From assembly GCA_009692365.1 (NCBI GenBank), contig SHZJ01000014.1, positions 1 through 64,000 of the forward strand: a stretch of DNA of 64,000 nucleotides, written 5' to 3'. The DNA comes from Gammaproteobacteria bacterium. Its GTDB lineage: Bacteria > Pseudomonadota > Gammaproteobacteria > Ga0077536. Positions within the stretch are counted from its first letter, which is position 1, and each line of letters begins with the position of its first letter. Positions 8,620 to 17,439 of the stretch are shown here, one piece after another. The notes beneath the pieces are model-generated. The model worked only from the letters and a program-made list of their open reading frames with translations, searched no databases and was not told where the DNA came from. The position numbers and the translations under genes are program-made.

Positions 8620-9512
8620 GAGGCCAGGTCGCGGTGCGCGCCGGCGCCCGGTTCACCACCACCAGACCGCCAATCACCAACGGCGCGCCCAACCCCAAAG
8701 GGCCAGCGGGTAATGCCCCGCGCGTGACCGCCGAGCGGACGAACGCCGCGACCGGCACCACAGTGGCGTAGCTGGCGGTGTTGAGCGCGCCGCTTTGCCG
8801 CACCCCCCGCTGGGAGTTACCCGGTAAAACCCAGCGACCGGCTAAAAAACGCCGGCACACCCAGCGCGAGCACCGCGCGGGGTGTGCTCAGCCGCGGCGC
8901 GGCCGCGAGCGCCTGCGCCAGTGCCAGCGGTACCCCTAAATCACACCGGCTAGACGCGCGTCAGTCGGCACCGCGCGCGGCGGCAGCACCACCAACAGCG
9001 GGCGGCCGGCGATGGAAAACACCGCCCAGCCGGTAATGGCGCCCACAAACAAGGCCTCGCCCCGCCCGATGTCCGCCCCCAGCACGCTGGCCAGTGCGCC
9101 ACGCCTGACCACCACCGCGGGGTCCTAGGCAAGCCAGCGCCACGTCTATCAAGCCGCGCAGCGCGATACGGCGTCGAAACAACCTGAAATCCAGGACCAC
9201 CACGACGACAGGAATGGCCCCGTTGATCACCGCGCCGGTGTTGGCGTGGGTGAGGTGCCGGGCGTACATCAGCAGCAGACCGGGCACCCCGAACCCGGCA
9301 CCCCCGAGCAGGGCAAACTGCGCCACTTGGCGGGCGCTGGGGGTGCTGCGCAACTGGCCGCCCGCCGCGGCCATCAGCAGCCGGAAGCTGGGGGCAAAAA
9401 GCCGGCGCAGTCCGGCCACGACCGCCGGTACCTCAAACTGCGCGAGGTGTCGGCCCAAGGGCTAGGAACTCGCTCAGCACACCGCCAGGGCGAAGAGTTT
9501 GAACTGGATGCT
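8620..9512 (-). pseudogene. degraded EamA/DMT-family transporter
   Basis: Stitching three frames of the minus strand recovers most of a ten-helix EamA (drug/metabolite transporter) protein. The N-terminal helix reads 'FKLFALAV' then is broken by TGA and TAG codons before 'PLGRHLAQFEVP'. 'ANTGAVINGAIPVVVVV' is typical EamA. A frameshift lies near 9130, after which 'DIGRGEALFVGAITGWAVF' continues in another frame until a TAG near 8940. The C-terminal piece 'LNTASYATVVPV' to 'LVIGGLVVVNR' ends near 8620. With several stops and frameshifts, it cannot make a functional protein. Confidence 0.85.
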
Positions 9513-9556
9513 GGACACTCACTGATGAGGTGGCGCCGGGCGCCGCGGTGGGGCAC

Positions 9557-10771
9557 TCAGGCTCGCGCAGCGACCGGGAAGCGGGGCAGGGAGAGGGCTA
9601 ATACGCAGCCGACCGCGAGCAGACCCACGATGACCCACAGCGCTAGCGCGTAGTTACCGAAGGCGTCGAATAGATACCCCGCCATCGCCGGTCCGCCCGC
9701 AATACCCACCCAGAAGCCGGCATAAATCACGCCGTAGAGAAAGCCAAAATGGCGCAAGCCGAAGTAGCGGGAGACCAGATAAGCCATGAGATCTGCCTCC
9801 GCACCCAAGGCAAAGCCCATCAGTAAGGTCGCGAGCGGTGCCTGGCTCGTGCCGCCATAAATGAGCAGCAGACAGCCGACGGCGGCCACGGCGAAGACGG
9901 CAGCCGCCACCAGCGGGGCAAAAACCCGGTCGATGAGCCAGCCGATGAGCAGACGACCCAGAATGATCCCAACGCCCGTCACCGAGGCCACGCGCGCCGC
10001 CGCGGGCAAGTCGAGGCCCGCATCGCGCAGCATCGGCACCAAGTGCACCACCATGGCAGAACAGGCGGCGGCCACCGCGATAAAGGCGGCGGCCAAGGTC
10101 CAATACACGCGGGATTGCAATGCGCTGAGGCGAGCCGTGCCGCTGCTGGCTGCGGCCGCGCTGTGAGCGTTGTGTTGGATGGGTCCCAGCCCCAGCGCGA
10201 CCAATGGCGCGGCCACCAGCGCCATGGCCGCCAAGAGTAAAAAGCCATAGCGCCAGTCGTGGCTAGTAATCTGGCCGCTTAAAAACGTGGGCAGCAGCAA
10301 GGCGGCCGTCCCCGGCCCCGCAAGCGTGATGCCCAGCGCCAGCCCGCGCGCGCCGTCGAACCGGGAGGCCACGGCGCGTGAATACACGATAGGGGTGGTG
10401 CCGCAGCCCAACACGGCAGCCAGAAAGAAATATCCGTAAAAAACTGCCAGCGCGCCTTGCATCTGACTCAGCCCATACAACACCGCGATAAAACCTGGGA
10501 TCGACAGCAACGCGACGCGCCGTTCGCCGTAGCGGTCAAGCAACCAGCCGAGCACCGGTGCGGCCATGATTAAACCCAAACTGGAGTACAGCATGGCCGC
10601 GGTAACCTGTCCGCGGCTCCAGCCAAACGCGGCCTCCAGTGGGGCGACAAACACCCCTAGGCTGTAGAACATCAACGAGGAGGCGCCGGTGCCACAGCCA
10701 ACCGTTGCGGCGAGCAAGGGCCGCCACCCGTGCGCTAGTTCAGCGCGCATCGGGTCCATTTGACGTGCCAT
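9557..10771 (-). CDS. major facilitator superfamily transporter
   Basis: A 404-residue protein with twelve predicted membrane helices, intact through its length. The loop between helices 2 and 3 carries the family motif around 'GWLLDRYGERRV', and a related 'GWLIDRVFAPL' repeats in the second half. It resembles the monocarboxylate/oxalate-formate branch, but the substrate is inferred only from fold. It is the only intact gene between two pseudogene areas. Its first codons share a 14-base identity with the start of the FUSC relic at 13257. Confidence 0.88.
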   Translation of the reverse strand: MARQMDPMRAELAHGWRPLLAATVGCGTGASSLMFYSLGVFVAPLEAAFGWSRGQVTAAMLYSSLGLIMAAPVLGWLLDRYGERRVALLSIPGFIAVLYGLSQMQGALAVFYGYFFLAAVLGCGTTPIVYSRAVASRFDGARGLALGITLAGPGTAALLLPTFLSGQITSHDWRYGFLLLAAMALVAAPLVALGLGPIQHNAHSAAAASSGTARLSALQSRVYWTLAAAFIAVAAACSAMVVHLVPMLRDAGLDLPAAARVASVTGVGIILGRLLIGWLIDRVFAPLVAAAVFAVAAVGCLLLIYGGTSQAPLATLLMGFALGAEADLMAYLVSRYFGLRHFGFLYGVIYAGFWVGIAGGPAMAGYLFDAFGNYALALWVIVGLLAVGCVLALSLPRFPVAARA

Positions 10772-11496
10772 AGGGGTCCCTTTAGGCGGGCCGCCGTGCG
10801 CGGCGGTCGAAGCTGATAGGCCATCACGGCGCTCAGCAACGTTGGCCGCCGAGCCGCAATTCGGTCACAACTAAGCTGCCACATTCCACCACCGGTGGCT
10901 ATCACGACAGAATCCCGCGGCCCCAGGTTGGCGTCCTTGCCAGCCCATAACGGCGTCATGCATCGCCTCCTTGCGCTATCGAACTAACCCAGCGCCTAGA
11001 CCGTCAGGTGAAACCTGCGAAAACCGCCCAATGGCGCCAGTCGCTGCGTCTTGAACTGGCGCGTTCAAGACGCCCTGTGGGGCCGCGTGCGCCGCTCTCA
11101 GCAGTCAGACGACAGCGGCGGCAGCCGCCGGTAGTGGCCATCTCAAGCCAATGAAACACCGGACCGAGAACCGGCAAAAACCCCGCCCGAGGTGATTGCC
11201 AAACTGCAGTTTGAAACGGCCAAAGTGCGCGCACGCCCCGCTGTGCGCACGCCACTGACCCACAGGGGCGCCGCGCTCTCGGGCAATGGCGGCGCGGCTG
11301 TTGCCGTCTTCATGCGGTCGGCAGTGACTAAGTACAGGCGGGTCATCTGCGCAGCGGGAATTAAGGTGGAATAAAAGAATTGATGACGCGATCCGTCGGC
11401 AGGCGGCCTTCGATAAGCTCAGGACGAACGTAAAATCCTGATCATGTTCGTGGTGGCTGGTCGCACCACATGCGCAACAAACTTAAGGAGCAAATC
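10772..11496. other. non-coding or relic DNA upstream of the MFS gene
   Basis: No intact gene is visible. On the minus strand a strong AAGGAGG site near 10965-10971 precedes ATG codons, but the frames run only about 30-75 codons and match nothing I recognise; this may be the start of another lost gene. A perfect 11-base inverted repeat (arms 11046-11056 and 11063-11073) lies in the middle. The segment belongs to the same eroding zone as the following pseudogenes. Confidence 0.5.
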
Positions 11497-11753
<257 letters not shown>

Positions 11754-11754
<1 letters not shown>

Positions 11755-12227
11755 TGGCGCCCGGGCTGACCGTAGTGGCTGGCGACAGCGCCGACTGCAA
11801 CGATGTCGGCGTGGCGGTGCGCGACATGGCAAAGGCCGCGCCGGTGCTCGAAGGCCTCGGCTGTGACCTGACGCCGCCGTCGGCGCACACAGGCGCATGG
11901 AAGCCCGGCGAGCCGGTTAACGCCCTCGGCTCGGCCAACCGCGGCGCCATGTTCGCCAGCAATTACCTCGAGGTGCTGACCCACGCCAACCCCGCGCAGC
12001 CCGACCCGCGCCAGACGGCGTTCCGCCCGCATCACCAGGGCGCGCACAGCATCTGCGTTGGCACCGGCGACACCCATGCCGTGGGCCGCCTTGCCGCCGC
12101 CGGCATCAAGACTTCTGGGGCATTCCGCTGCAGCGTGACGGCGACACTCCTGAAGGGACGCGCACGGCGAAATTCCAGCTCGTGCAATTCGACCCGGCGG
12201 GCCAAGTACAGGCGGCATCAATGCTAG
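11754..12227 (+). pseudogene. glyoxalase-like VOC protein, frameshifted relic
   Basis: The frame starts at ATG 11754, overlapping the stop of the preceding relic. It shows glyoxalase-like features: 'DVGVAVRDM' followed by 'LEGLGCDLTPPSAHT', and 'SANRGAMFASNYLEVL'. Near 12110 the homology leaves this frame and resumes in another as 'LQRDGDTPEGTRTAKFQL' and 'QFDPAGQV', which indicates a frameshift. No plausible C-terminus follows, because the sequence runs into an opposite-strand EamA fragment at about 12250. It probably served the same lost aromatic pathway. Confidence 0.75.
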
Positions 12228-12254
12228 CGATTTCGCAATCGAGGTTGCAGCGGC

Positions 12255-12470
12255 GAGGGTGCACGCTGATGCGAAGGCGCGATTGAGTTGGCGCAGCTGC
12301 CCGGTAAATAAAGCAAGCGGCAATATCATCGTGGCGCCGATGACAACGCGGGCGAAAACCACCACGAACGGTGACGGTGAAAGTGAGCCGACGCCAACTT
12401 TGCTGAGCCGCTAGGGCAAACGCCGGCTCAATCCGAGTGAGATAAATAGCGCCCAGCTGCGGCGAGACAG
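12255..12470 (-). pseudogene. N-terminal fragment of an EamA/DMT transporter
   Basis: About 70 codons on the minus strand resemble the first two helices of an EamA transporter: 'WALFISLGL', a TAG stop, 'KVGVGSLSP', then 'FARVVIGATMILPLALFTGQ'. The rest of the gene is absent; homology stops where the VOC relic begins on the other strand. It starts 10 bases after the FUSC relic stop, suggesting a former two-gene transport operon. Its sequence differs from the EamA relic at 8620-9512, so it is a separate paralogue. Confidence 0.65.
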
Positions 12471-12479
12471 GAAGGCAGG

Positions 12480-13257
12480 TTAGTGCGCTGGCTCATCTTC
12501 GGTTCGAACGGATTGCCAGATGAAGGAGACGCCAATAACGATGGCGCCGGCGATCAAGGTTGACCACAATCGGATCACGGAAATTTCACCAACGGGATCG
12601 CCGCTGAGTGACGTCAGTGAAATCGCAAAGATGGTGACACCGCTGACGGCGAGGGCATCATTGGCACGGCTGAAGGCCAACATCACGAGCGCCCCGACAC
12701 CGCTGAATATCGCGGTGGCGTAGGTCTGCAGCGGCAGCCCTTCGATAACCACCTAGGTAATCGGCACACCGGCAATGGAGCCTGCCACCCGTGAGATGAC
12801 GCGCGTCGCAGTGCCGTTTTGGTTAGGCATGCTGATCCAGGCGACGGTCATTGGGATCCAATAGCCGTGCGGCCAACCCAGATATAGATAGACCGGCCTG
12901 GCGATCGCCAAAGCTAGGGCTAGGCGTGCGCCGTGCCTGAAGCAGTCGTTTTGGGTGTTCAGATTTTCATGCAGTCGGCGAAGGTTATGGGTGTTCTGCT
13001 ACGCAATCCGAAATGCGCTCGGTGCGGTGATCGCGATTGACGCCACCGTTGCGGCAGTTTGGCTGAGGCCGCCAACGGCAACCAGGGTCCCGGTCGCGAG
13101 GGCCGTCAGATGATTTCGCGCTTTTATTGGCACCTATCTGCCCGGCCCTCAGGGTCGCCAGCCCCGCCACCGCTCGCCAGGCCCCGATCCGTGCCGTGAT
13201 GACGGCGGACCATCGATCCGTCCGGGGCGCGCTGAGCAGACTTATTTGACGTGCCAT
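12480..13257 (-). pseudogene. FUSC-family (aromatic acid exporter-like) relic
   Basis: The C-terminal half is clear: 'RHGARLALALAIARPV', 'LGWPHGYWIPMTVAWI', a TAG stop near 12755, then the last 90 codons with three hydrophobic helices. The N-terminal half is inferred from two frames, 'LLSAPRTDRWSAVITAR' after an ATG at 13257 and 'ARNHLTALATGTLVAVGG' further on. At least one frameshift and internal losses are needed to join them. Intact FUSC proteins export aromatic or fusaric-type acids, fitting the neighbouring aromatic relics. Confidence 0.7.
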
Positions 13258-13364
13258 GGGGCCCCCCAGAGTGGCCGCAGCGCGTGCGCGTAATGGGCGG
13301 CCGGCGCTATTTCGGGCGGTAGCGGGTGTGCCAAATTCGGTACCGGCCCGTTTATACTTCCGCC

Positions 13365-14024
13365 ATGAAGTTGCACCCGACTGCCGTTTGGGATCTACCC
13401 ACGCGCCTATTCCATTGGGCACTGGTGGGTTTAATCGCTTTTTCCTATGCCAGCGCGAGCGTTGGGGGGCTAATGCTGCGCTACCACCTGTGGTGCGGGT
13501 ATTGCGTACTGACCCTCGTGCTGTTTCGGCTGATGTGGGGGGTGGTCGGTGGGGAGTACGCGCGCTTTGCCCAGTTTGTGCGCGGCCCGCGCGCGGTGCT
13601 GGCGGCGTTACCGGGCCTCTTGAATAAACGGGCACTGGCCGCCGGCGGCCATAACCCGCTGGGTGGCTGGATGGTGCTGGCACTGCTGGCGGTCCTGCTG
13701 GTACAGGCGGGTACGGGCCTGTTTGCCAACGATGATATCTTCATCGAGGGGCCGCTCTACGCCCATGTCAGCAAGGACTTAAGCGACCGGCTGAGCGCCT
13801 ACCATGGGTTTAATTTTGTGCTGCTGGCGGGTTTGGTCAGCGGGCATATTCTGGCCATCATCTGGCATCGGTGGCGCAAGGGCGAAGCACTCACCAGCGC
13901 CATGGTCACCGGCCGCAAATATTTACCGCGCGCCAGTACGCCGGCCCGGGTGGCCAGCGCGTGGCGGGCGCTGCTGTTGCTCGGCGTCGCGGCGGGTTTG
14001 GTCGCCGGCATCGTCAATTGGTAG
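13365..14024 (+). CDS. cytochrome b561-family membrane protein
   Basis: A 219-residue protein with four hydrophobic helices and the expected heme-ligating histidines: one in 'TRLFHWALVG' near the N-terminus, one in 'RYHLWCGY', and further ones in 'YHGFN' and 'GHILAIIWH'. The family transfers electrons in the inner membrane, commonly between quinols and periplasmic cytochromes. The start ATG 13365 places the first helix correctly; no strong ribosome site is visible. The stop is followed immediately by an intrinsic terminator, after which a cytochrome c' gene begins. Confidence 0.9.
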   Translation: MKLHPTAVWDLPTRLFHWALVGLIAFSYASASVGGLMLRYHLWCGYCVLTLVLFRLMWGVVGGEYARFAQFVRGPRAVLAALPGLLNKRALAAGGHNPLGGWMVLALLAVLLVQAGTGLFANDDIFIEGPLYAHVSKDLSDRLSAYHGFNFVLLAGLVSGHILAIIWHRWRKGEALTSAMVTGRKYLPRASTPARVASAWRALLLLGVAAGLVAGIVNW

Positions 14025-14050
14025 GCACCGCGAGACGGTGCTTTTTTTTT
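14025..14050 (+). terminator. intrinsic terminator after cytochrome b561
   Basis: The stem GCACCG / CGGTGC with a five-base loop (CGAGA) is followed at once by nine T residues at 14042-14050. This is a textbook Rho-independent terminator. It lies only 20 bases before the start of the cytochrome c' gene, so it may act as an attenuator between the two. Confidence 0.9.
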
Positions 14051-14069
14051 ACTCACTGGAGCGTACGAA

Positions 14070-14522
14070 ATGAACCTAAGGAAGAAAATCTGCTTCGCGG
14101 CGACCCTGTTGCTGCTCGGTGCCGCGGTCGGTGCGCAGCCCAAGCCCGAAGACGCCGTGTCCTATCGCAAAGGCATTATGCGCGGCATGGCGTGGAATAT
14201 CGGGGAGATGGGCGGGATGGTGAAAGGCGTTGTGCCGTGGGACCAAAAGCGCTTTGCGTTTCTGGCCGCGCGCAACGCCGCCTTGGCGCCCATGGCCCGC
14301 GAAGGCTTTACCCCCGACACGGCGCAGGCTAAATCCAACGCCAAGCCCGCGCTGTGGGAAAACCTCCCGAACTTCGATGAGCGCAATCAAGCCCTGATTG
14401 ACGCCAGCACCAAACTGGCGGCGGTGGCGCAGGGCGGCGACGCCGCGGCGAGCAAGCAGGCGTTTATCGACACCACCAAAGTGTGCAAGGGCTGTCACGA
14501 CAAATATCAGGAAAAACACTAG
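14070..14522 (+). CDS. cytochrome c' (class II cytochrome c)
   Basis: A 150-residue exported protein with a signal peptide of about 23 residues ('KKICFAATLLLLGAAVGA'). It is predicted to form a four-helix bundle with the heme site 'CKGCHDKY' near the C-terminus, where class II cytochromes carry it. Cytochrome c' proteins bind NO or transfer electrons in the periplasm. The start ATG 14070 has GGAG upstream. Pairing with cytochrome b561 is common in proteobacteria. The terminator between them limits read-through, and no room remains for a promoter after it. Confidence 0.92.
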   Translation: MNLRKKICFAATLLLLGAAVGAQPKPEDAVSYRKGIMRGMAWNIGEMGGMVKGVVPWDQKRFAFLAARNAALAPMAREGFTPDTAQAKSNAKPALWENLPNFDERNQALIDASTKLAAVAQGGDAAASKQAFIDTTKVCKGCHDKYQEKH

Positions 14523-14565
14523 CCGTCGGGGGCTGCCGGTCGGCCCGGCCGGCAGCCCCGCAGGC

Positions 14566-14877
14566 CTATTCGAAATGGCAGACGTAATCCAGCAACGCGA
14601 TCGTTTCGATGTCGAAACTACTGTCCCCGGGCACGCGGAACTCGCTGCCCGCGGCGTAGTCTTGCCAAGCACTGGCACCCGCCAAACGAATGCGGCAGTG
14701 ACCGTCGACAATTTCCATGCGTTCCGGCGCGCCGGTATTGAAGCGCAGCGTGCTGGGGAAGATCACCCCCACGGTTTTACGCGTGCCGTCCCCGAGCAGC
14801 ACGGTGTGGCTGACACACTTGCCCTCAAAGTAGACGTTGCTTTTTTTAACGACACTGACGTTCTTTAATTCAGACAT
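14566..14877 (-). CDS. ppnP: pyrimidine/purine nucleoside phosphorylase PpnP
   Basis: A 103-residue cupin-like protein of the PpnP (YaiE/DUF1255) family, close to the 94 residues of E. coli PpnP. Recognisable pieces are '[13 protein letters not shown]', '[18 protein letters not shown]' and the ending 'LLDYVCHFE'. The enzyme splits several nucleosides with phosphate in the cytoplasm. The start ATG 14875-14877 has GGAG upstream. It converges on the cytochrome c' gene and is divergent from the next exported protein. Confidence 0.92.
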   Translation of the reverse strand: MSELKNVSVVKKSNVYFEGKCVSHTVLLGDGTRKTVGVIFPSTLRFNTGAPERMEIVDGHCRIRLAGASAWQDYAAGSEFRVPGDSSFDIETIALLDYVCHFE

Positions 14878-14897
14878 CACGGGGACTCCAGTCAAAA

Positions 14898-15404
14898 ATG
14901 AAGGTGGATATTAACAGGCCATGCCGGGTGTCGCGGCGCTGGGTGGCGGCCGGCGCGCGCCGACCGGGCCACCGCGCCCGCTGCGGGTGGGTGTGGCTCG
15001 CCGCACTGGGCGCGTCGGGCGCGCTCGCCCAGACCCCAGCGCCGGACCTGGCCGTGCTGCGCGAGATCATGGCGCAGGCCGCCCAACACCCCGAGCAACT
15101 GGATTTCTTACGCCGCGAAGCCGAGCGCCTGCAGGTTTGCTTCGCCAAAATTGACCCCCAGGCCCGCGAGACCTTGCAGCGGCAGGCCCAGCAGATGAGC
15201 GGCCAAGTGCGCGCCCTGTGCACCGAGGGTTTGCGCGCTGAGGCGCAAACGCTGGCTATCGAGGGCGCCCGCACGCTGCTGGCCACGCCCGCGGCGCGCG
15301 AACTGCAACAGTGTGGGGACACCTTGCCCCAGCTGTTGACGGCGCTGCCGCTGCTGGCGGCTACCCGCGCTAATGGCGCGAACGTCTGCGACCTCGACTT
15401 CTAG
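14898..15404 (+). CDS. small exported protein of unknown function
   Basis: A 168-residue protein that I do not recognise. The N-terminus is basic (many Arg), followed by a hydrophobic stretch '[14 protein letters not shown]' ending in Ala-x-Ala before 'QTPAP', so a long signal peptide with cleavage near 45 is likely. The mature part is helical and Gln/Ala/Leu-rich. It has four cysteines ('QVCFA', 'RALCTEG', 'LQQCGD', 'NVCDLD') that could form two periplasmic disulfides. It is followed after 17 bases by the metallopeptidase gene, so the two probably form an operon. Confidence 0.65.
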   Translation: MKVDINRPCRVSRRWVAAGARRPGHRARCGWVWLAALGASGALAQTPAPDLAVLREIMAQAAQHPEQLDFLRREAERLQVCFAKIDPQARETLQRQAQQMSGQVRALCTEGLRAEAQTLAIEGARTLLATPAARELQQCGDTLPQLLTALPLLAATRANGANVCDLDF

Positions 15405-15421
15405 GCCAGCCCGAGCAGCCC

Positions 15422-16138
15422 ATGGAACAACAGCTGCCGCTCGATTTCTCCACCCCGGCTGCGCCCACGGTCGAGGTGCTGCGCAGCGCTAAGCGGCGCA
15501 CCATTTCGCTCGAAGTGCAGCCTAATCTGCGGGTGATTCTGCGCGCGCCGGTGCGCTGCCCGCAGGCGGTGCTGCAGGCGTTCTTGCGCAGCCGCGCCGC
15601 CTGGATGACCCAACAGTTGGCGCACTTTCGCGACCTGCCGCCACGCCCCACCCTGGCCCCGGACGCCATGGCAAGCCGGCAGCGACTGCTGGGGGTGGAA
15701 TTTGCCGTACGCCTAGCGCCCGAGGCACCCACCGGCCTGTGTTACGAGGCGGGCGTCTTGAGCCTCAACGGACGTCATGCCCGCGACCCCCAAGCGCGCG
15801 CCCGCGCGCTCATCGGCTGGTATCGCAGCCAGGCGCGAACGCGCTTCGAGTCGCTGGTGGATACTTGGCACGCCCATCCGCGTTTTCGCCGCTATGCCCG
15901 CCCGCCGCTCAAAATCCGCGCGATGCGTTCGCGGTGGGGCAGCCTGTCTACCCGCACCGGCATGACGCTCAATCTGCTGCTCATCCACGCGCCGCTGGCC
16001 GCCATCGAATATGTGGTGGTGCATGAACTCTGCCACCTGCGCTATCGGGGCCACGGGCGGGGGTTTTATGGCCTGCTGGAAAGCGTGCTCCCCGATTGGC
16101 GCGCCCGCAAACTTCTGCTGGAAGCCAGCGTTGCCTGA
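15422..16138 (+). CDS. YgjP-like zinc metallopeptidase
   Basis: A 238-residue protein of the YgjP/SprT-like family (DUF45). The zincin motif 'VVHELCHLRYRGH' gives HExxH near residue 200, and the third ligand is expected in the following 'GRGFYGLLESVLPDW'. Upstream 'RWGSLSTRTGMTLNLLL' is typical of this family. Family members are cytoplasmic peptidases of poorly known substrate. It starts 17 bases after the upstream exported protein gene. Confidence 0.9.
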   Translation: MEQQLPLDFSTPAAPTVEVLRSAKRRTISLEVQPNLRVILRAPVRCPQAVLQAFLRSRAAWMTQQLAHFRDLPPRPTLAPDAMASRQRLLGVEFAVRLAPEAPTGLCYEAGVLSLNGRHARDPQARARALIGWYRSQARTRFESLVDTWHAHPRFRRYARPPLKIRAMRSRWGSLSTRTGMTLNLLLIHAPLAAIEYVVVHELCHLRYRGHGRGFYGLLESVLPDWRARKLLLEASVA

Positions 16139-16248
16139 GCACCGGCACCGCCCGGGCGTGCCTTAAGCCTGCCCTAGCCGGCTCGCTACCGCGCGCGCGT
16201 CGACCCGACCGCCATGCACAGTTTGGTCGCAGGTTAGCGGCCGGCTCG

Positions 16249-17379
16249 CTATTGGAATCGTGGGATGACTTTGGTGGCGAAGAGTTCTAGCGAGCTCAGG
16301 ATCTGGCCGCGGTCGTGGATCCCCTGCGGGACGATCAGGAAACACTCGTTGATGGGCACCGCAGCGGCCGCCGCTTCGATTTGGCGGCTCAGGGTGTCGG
16401 GTGAGCCAAACAGAATGTTGACCTCGCCTTGGCCGAAGGGGGTGGCCCATTGCTCCCAGAACCAGCGCATGTCGGCGGCGAGGGCTTGGGCTTCGGCGTC
16501 GGTTTTCGCGCAGATCATCAGTCCTCCCCAGGCCGCTTCGTCGCCCGGCGCGGGGGTATAGCCGTGCACCGCGGCGGCGTCGCGATAGGCCTCCCAGAGC
16601 AAGCGGCAAAAATCGAGATCCGAGGACATTACGATGGGTTTACCGCGATATTTGGCCCAGAAGCGCGCCGTGCGCAACGACGCCGAGAACCCGCCGTACA
16701 GCGGCGGGTGGGGCCGTTGGTAGGGGCGTGGCGCGATGCCAACGGCGGAAATACGCATCGCGGCATCCACCCCTTGACCATATTTCGCGTACACCGCGTG
16801 GGGGTGCGGGTTGACGAAATCTGGCGGCGGCAGCTGCCAATACTGCCCCTGATGGTTGAAGGTGTCGTTAGTCAGGGCTTTGACCACGATGTCGACGAAC
16901 TCGGTGAAATACTCGCGGTTTGCCTCGTCCGCCGCGTCGTTCTTATTCCACGGCCCCACCGGACCTACCTCGGCTTTGACCTTGAAATTCTCGACCCAGC
17001 GCGCCTGATAGCCGCGCACCAGACCGACCCCCAACCGCCCTTGCAGCATGTGGTCGAGGGTGGCGATGGATTCTGCGGTGCGCAGTGGATTGTGCGTGGT
17101 CGAGACAAATCCACAGGTAATCACCCGCAGCCGGCGGCTGTGCTGGCCGATAAACATGCCCATCAGCGTGGGTTCGTTGGAGGCTTCAAAGCCTTCTACT
17201 TGCAGATGGTGCTCCGGGTGGCCAAAGCCCGCGTAGCCCGCCTCATCGGCGAAACTTACGTAGTTGGCGATCTCGCTGAGCATGCGCTGGTAGAGCGCCG
17301 GATCTTTGCCCGCGAGCCCTTGCTCGAGTTCCGCGCGGCGTCCGACGGTGCAATAAATAAACGGATTAAAACGGATCAT
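16249..17379 (-). CDS. LLM-class flavin-dependent oxidoreductase
   Basis: A 376-residue luciferase-like monooxygenase. It has the barrel pattern 'GFGHPEHHLQVEGF', 'ITCGFVSTTHNPLRTAESIATLD' and 'GRLGVGLVRGYQ' expected for the FMNH2-binding family. It most resembles the alkanal/alkane monooxygenase branch and needs reduced flavin from a partner reductase. The start ATG 17377-17379 has AGGGA upstream; the 35-codon longer frame has no homology. It is divergent from the flavoprotein gene, with a 60-base shared control region. Confidence 0.85.
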   Translation of the reverse strand: MIRFNPFIYCTVGRRAELEQGLAGKDPALYQRMLSEIANYVSFADEAGYAGFGHPEHHLQVEGFEASNEPTLMGMFIGQHSRRLRVITCGFVSTTHNPLRTAESIATLDHMLQGRLGVGLVRGYQARWVENFKVKAEVGPVGPWNKNDAADEANREYFTEFVDIVVKALTNDTFNHQGQYWQLPPPDFVNPHPHAVYAKYGQGVDAAMRISAVGIAPRPYQRPHPPLYGGFSASLRTARFWAKYRGKPIVMSSDLDFCRLLWEAYRDAAAVHGYTPAPGDEAAWGGLMICAKTDAEAQALAADMRWFWEQWATPFGQGEVNILFGSPDTLSRQIEAAAAAVPINECFLIVPQGIHDRGQILSSLELFATKVIPRFQ

Positions 17380-17439
17380 GGCGGGGTCCCTGACTGAAGC
17401 GCTGCCCGTCGTGCGGCGGTTGCCGTATTCTGCTCGGTT

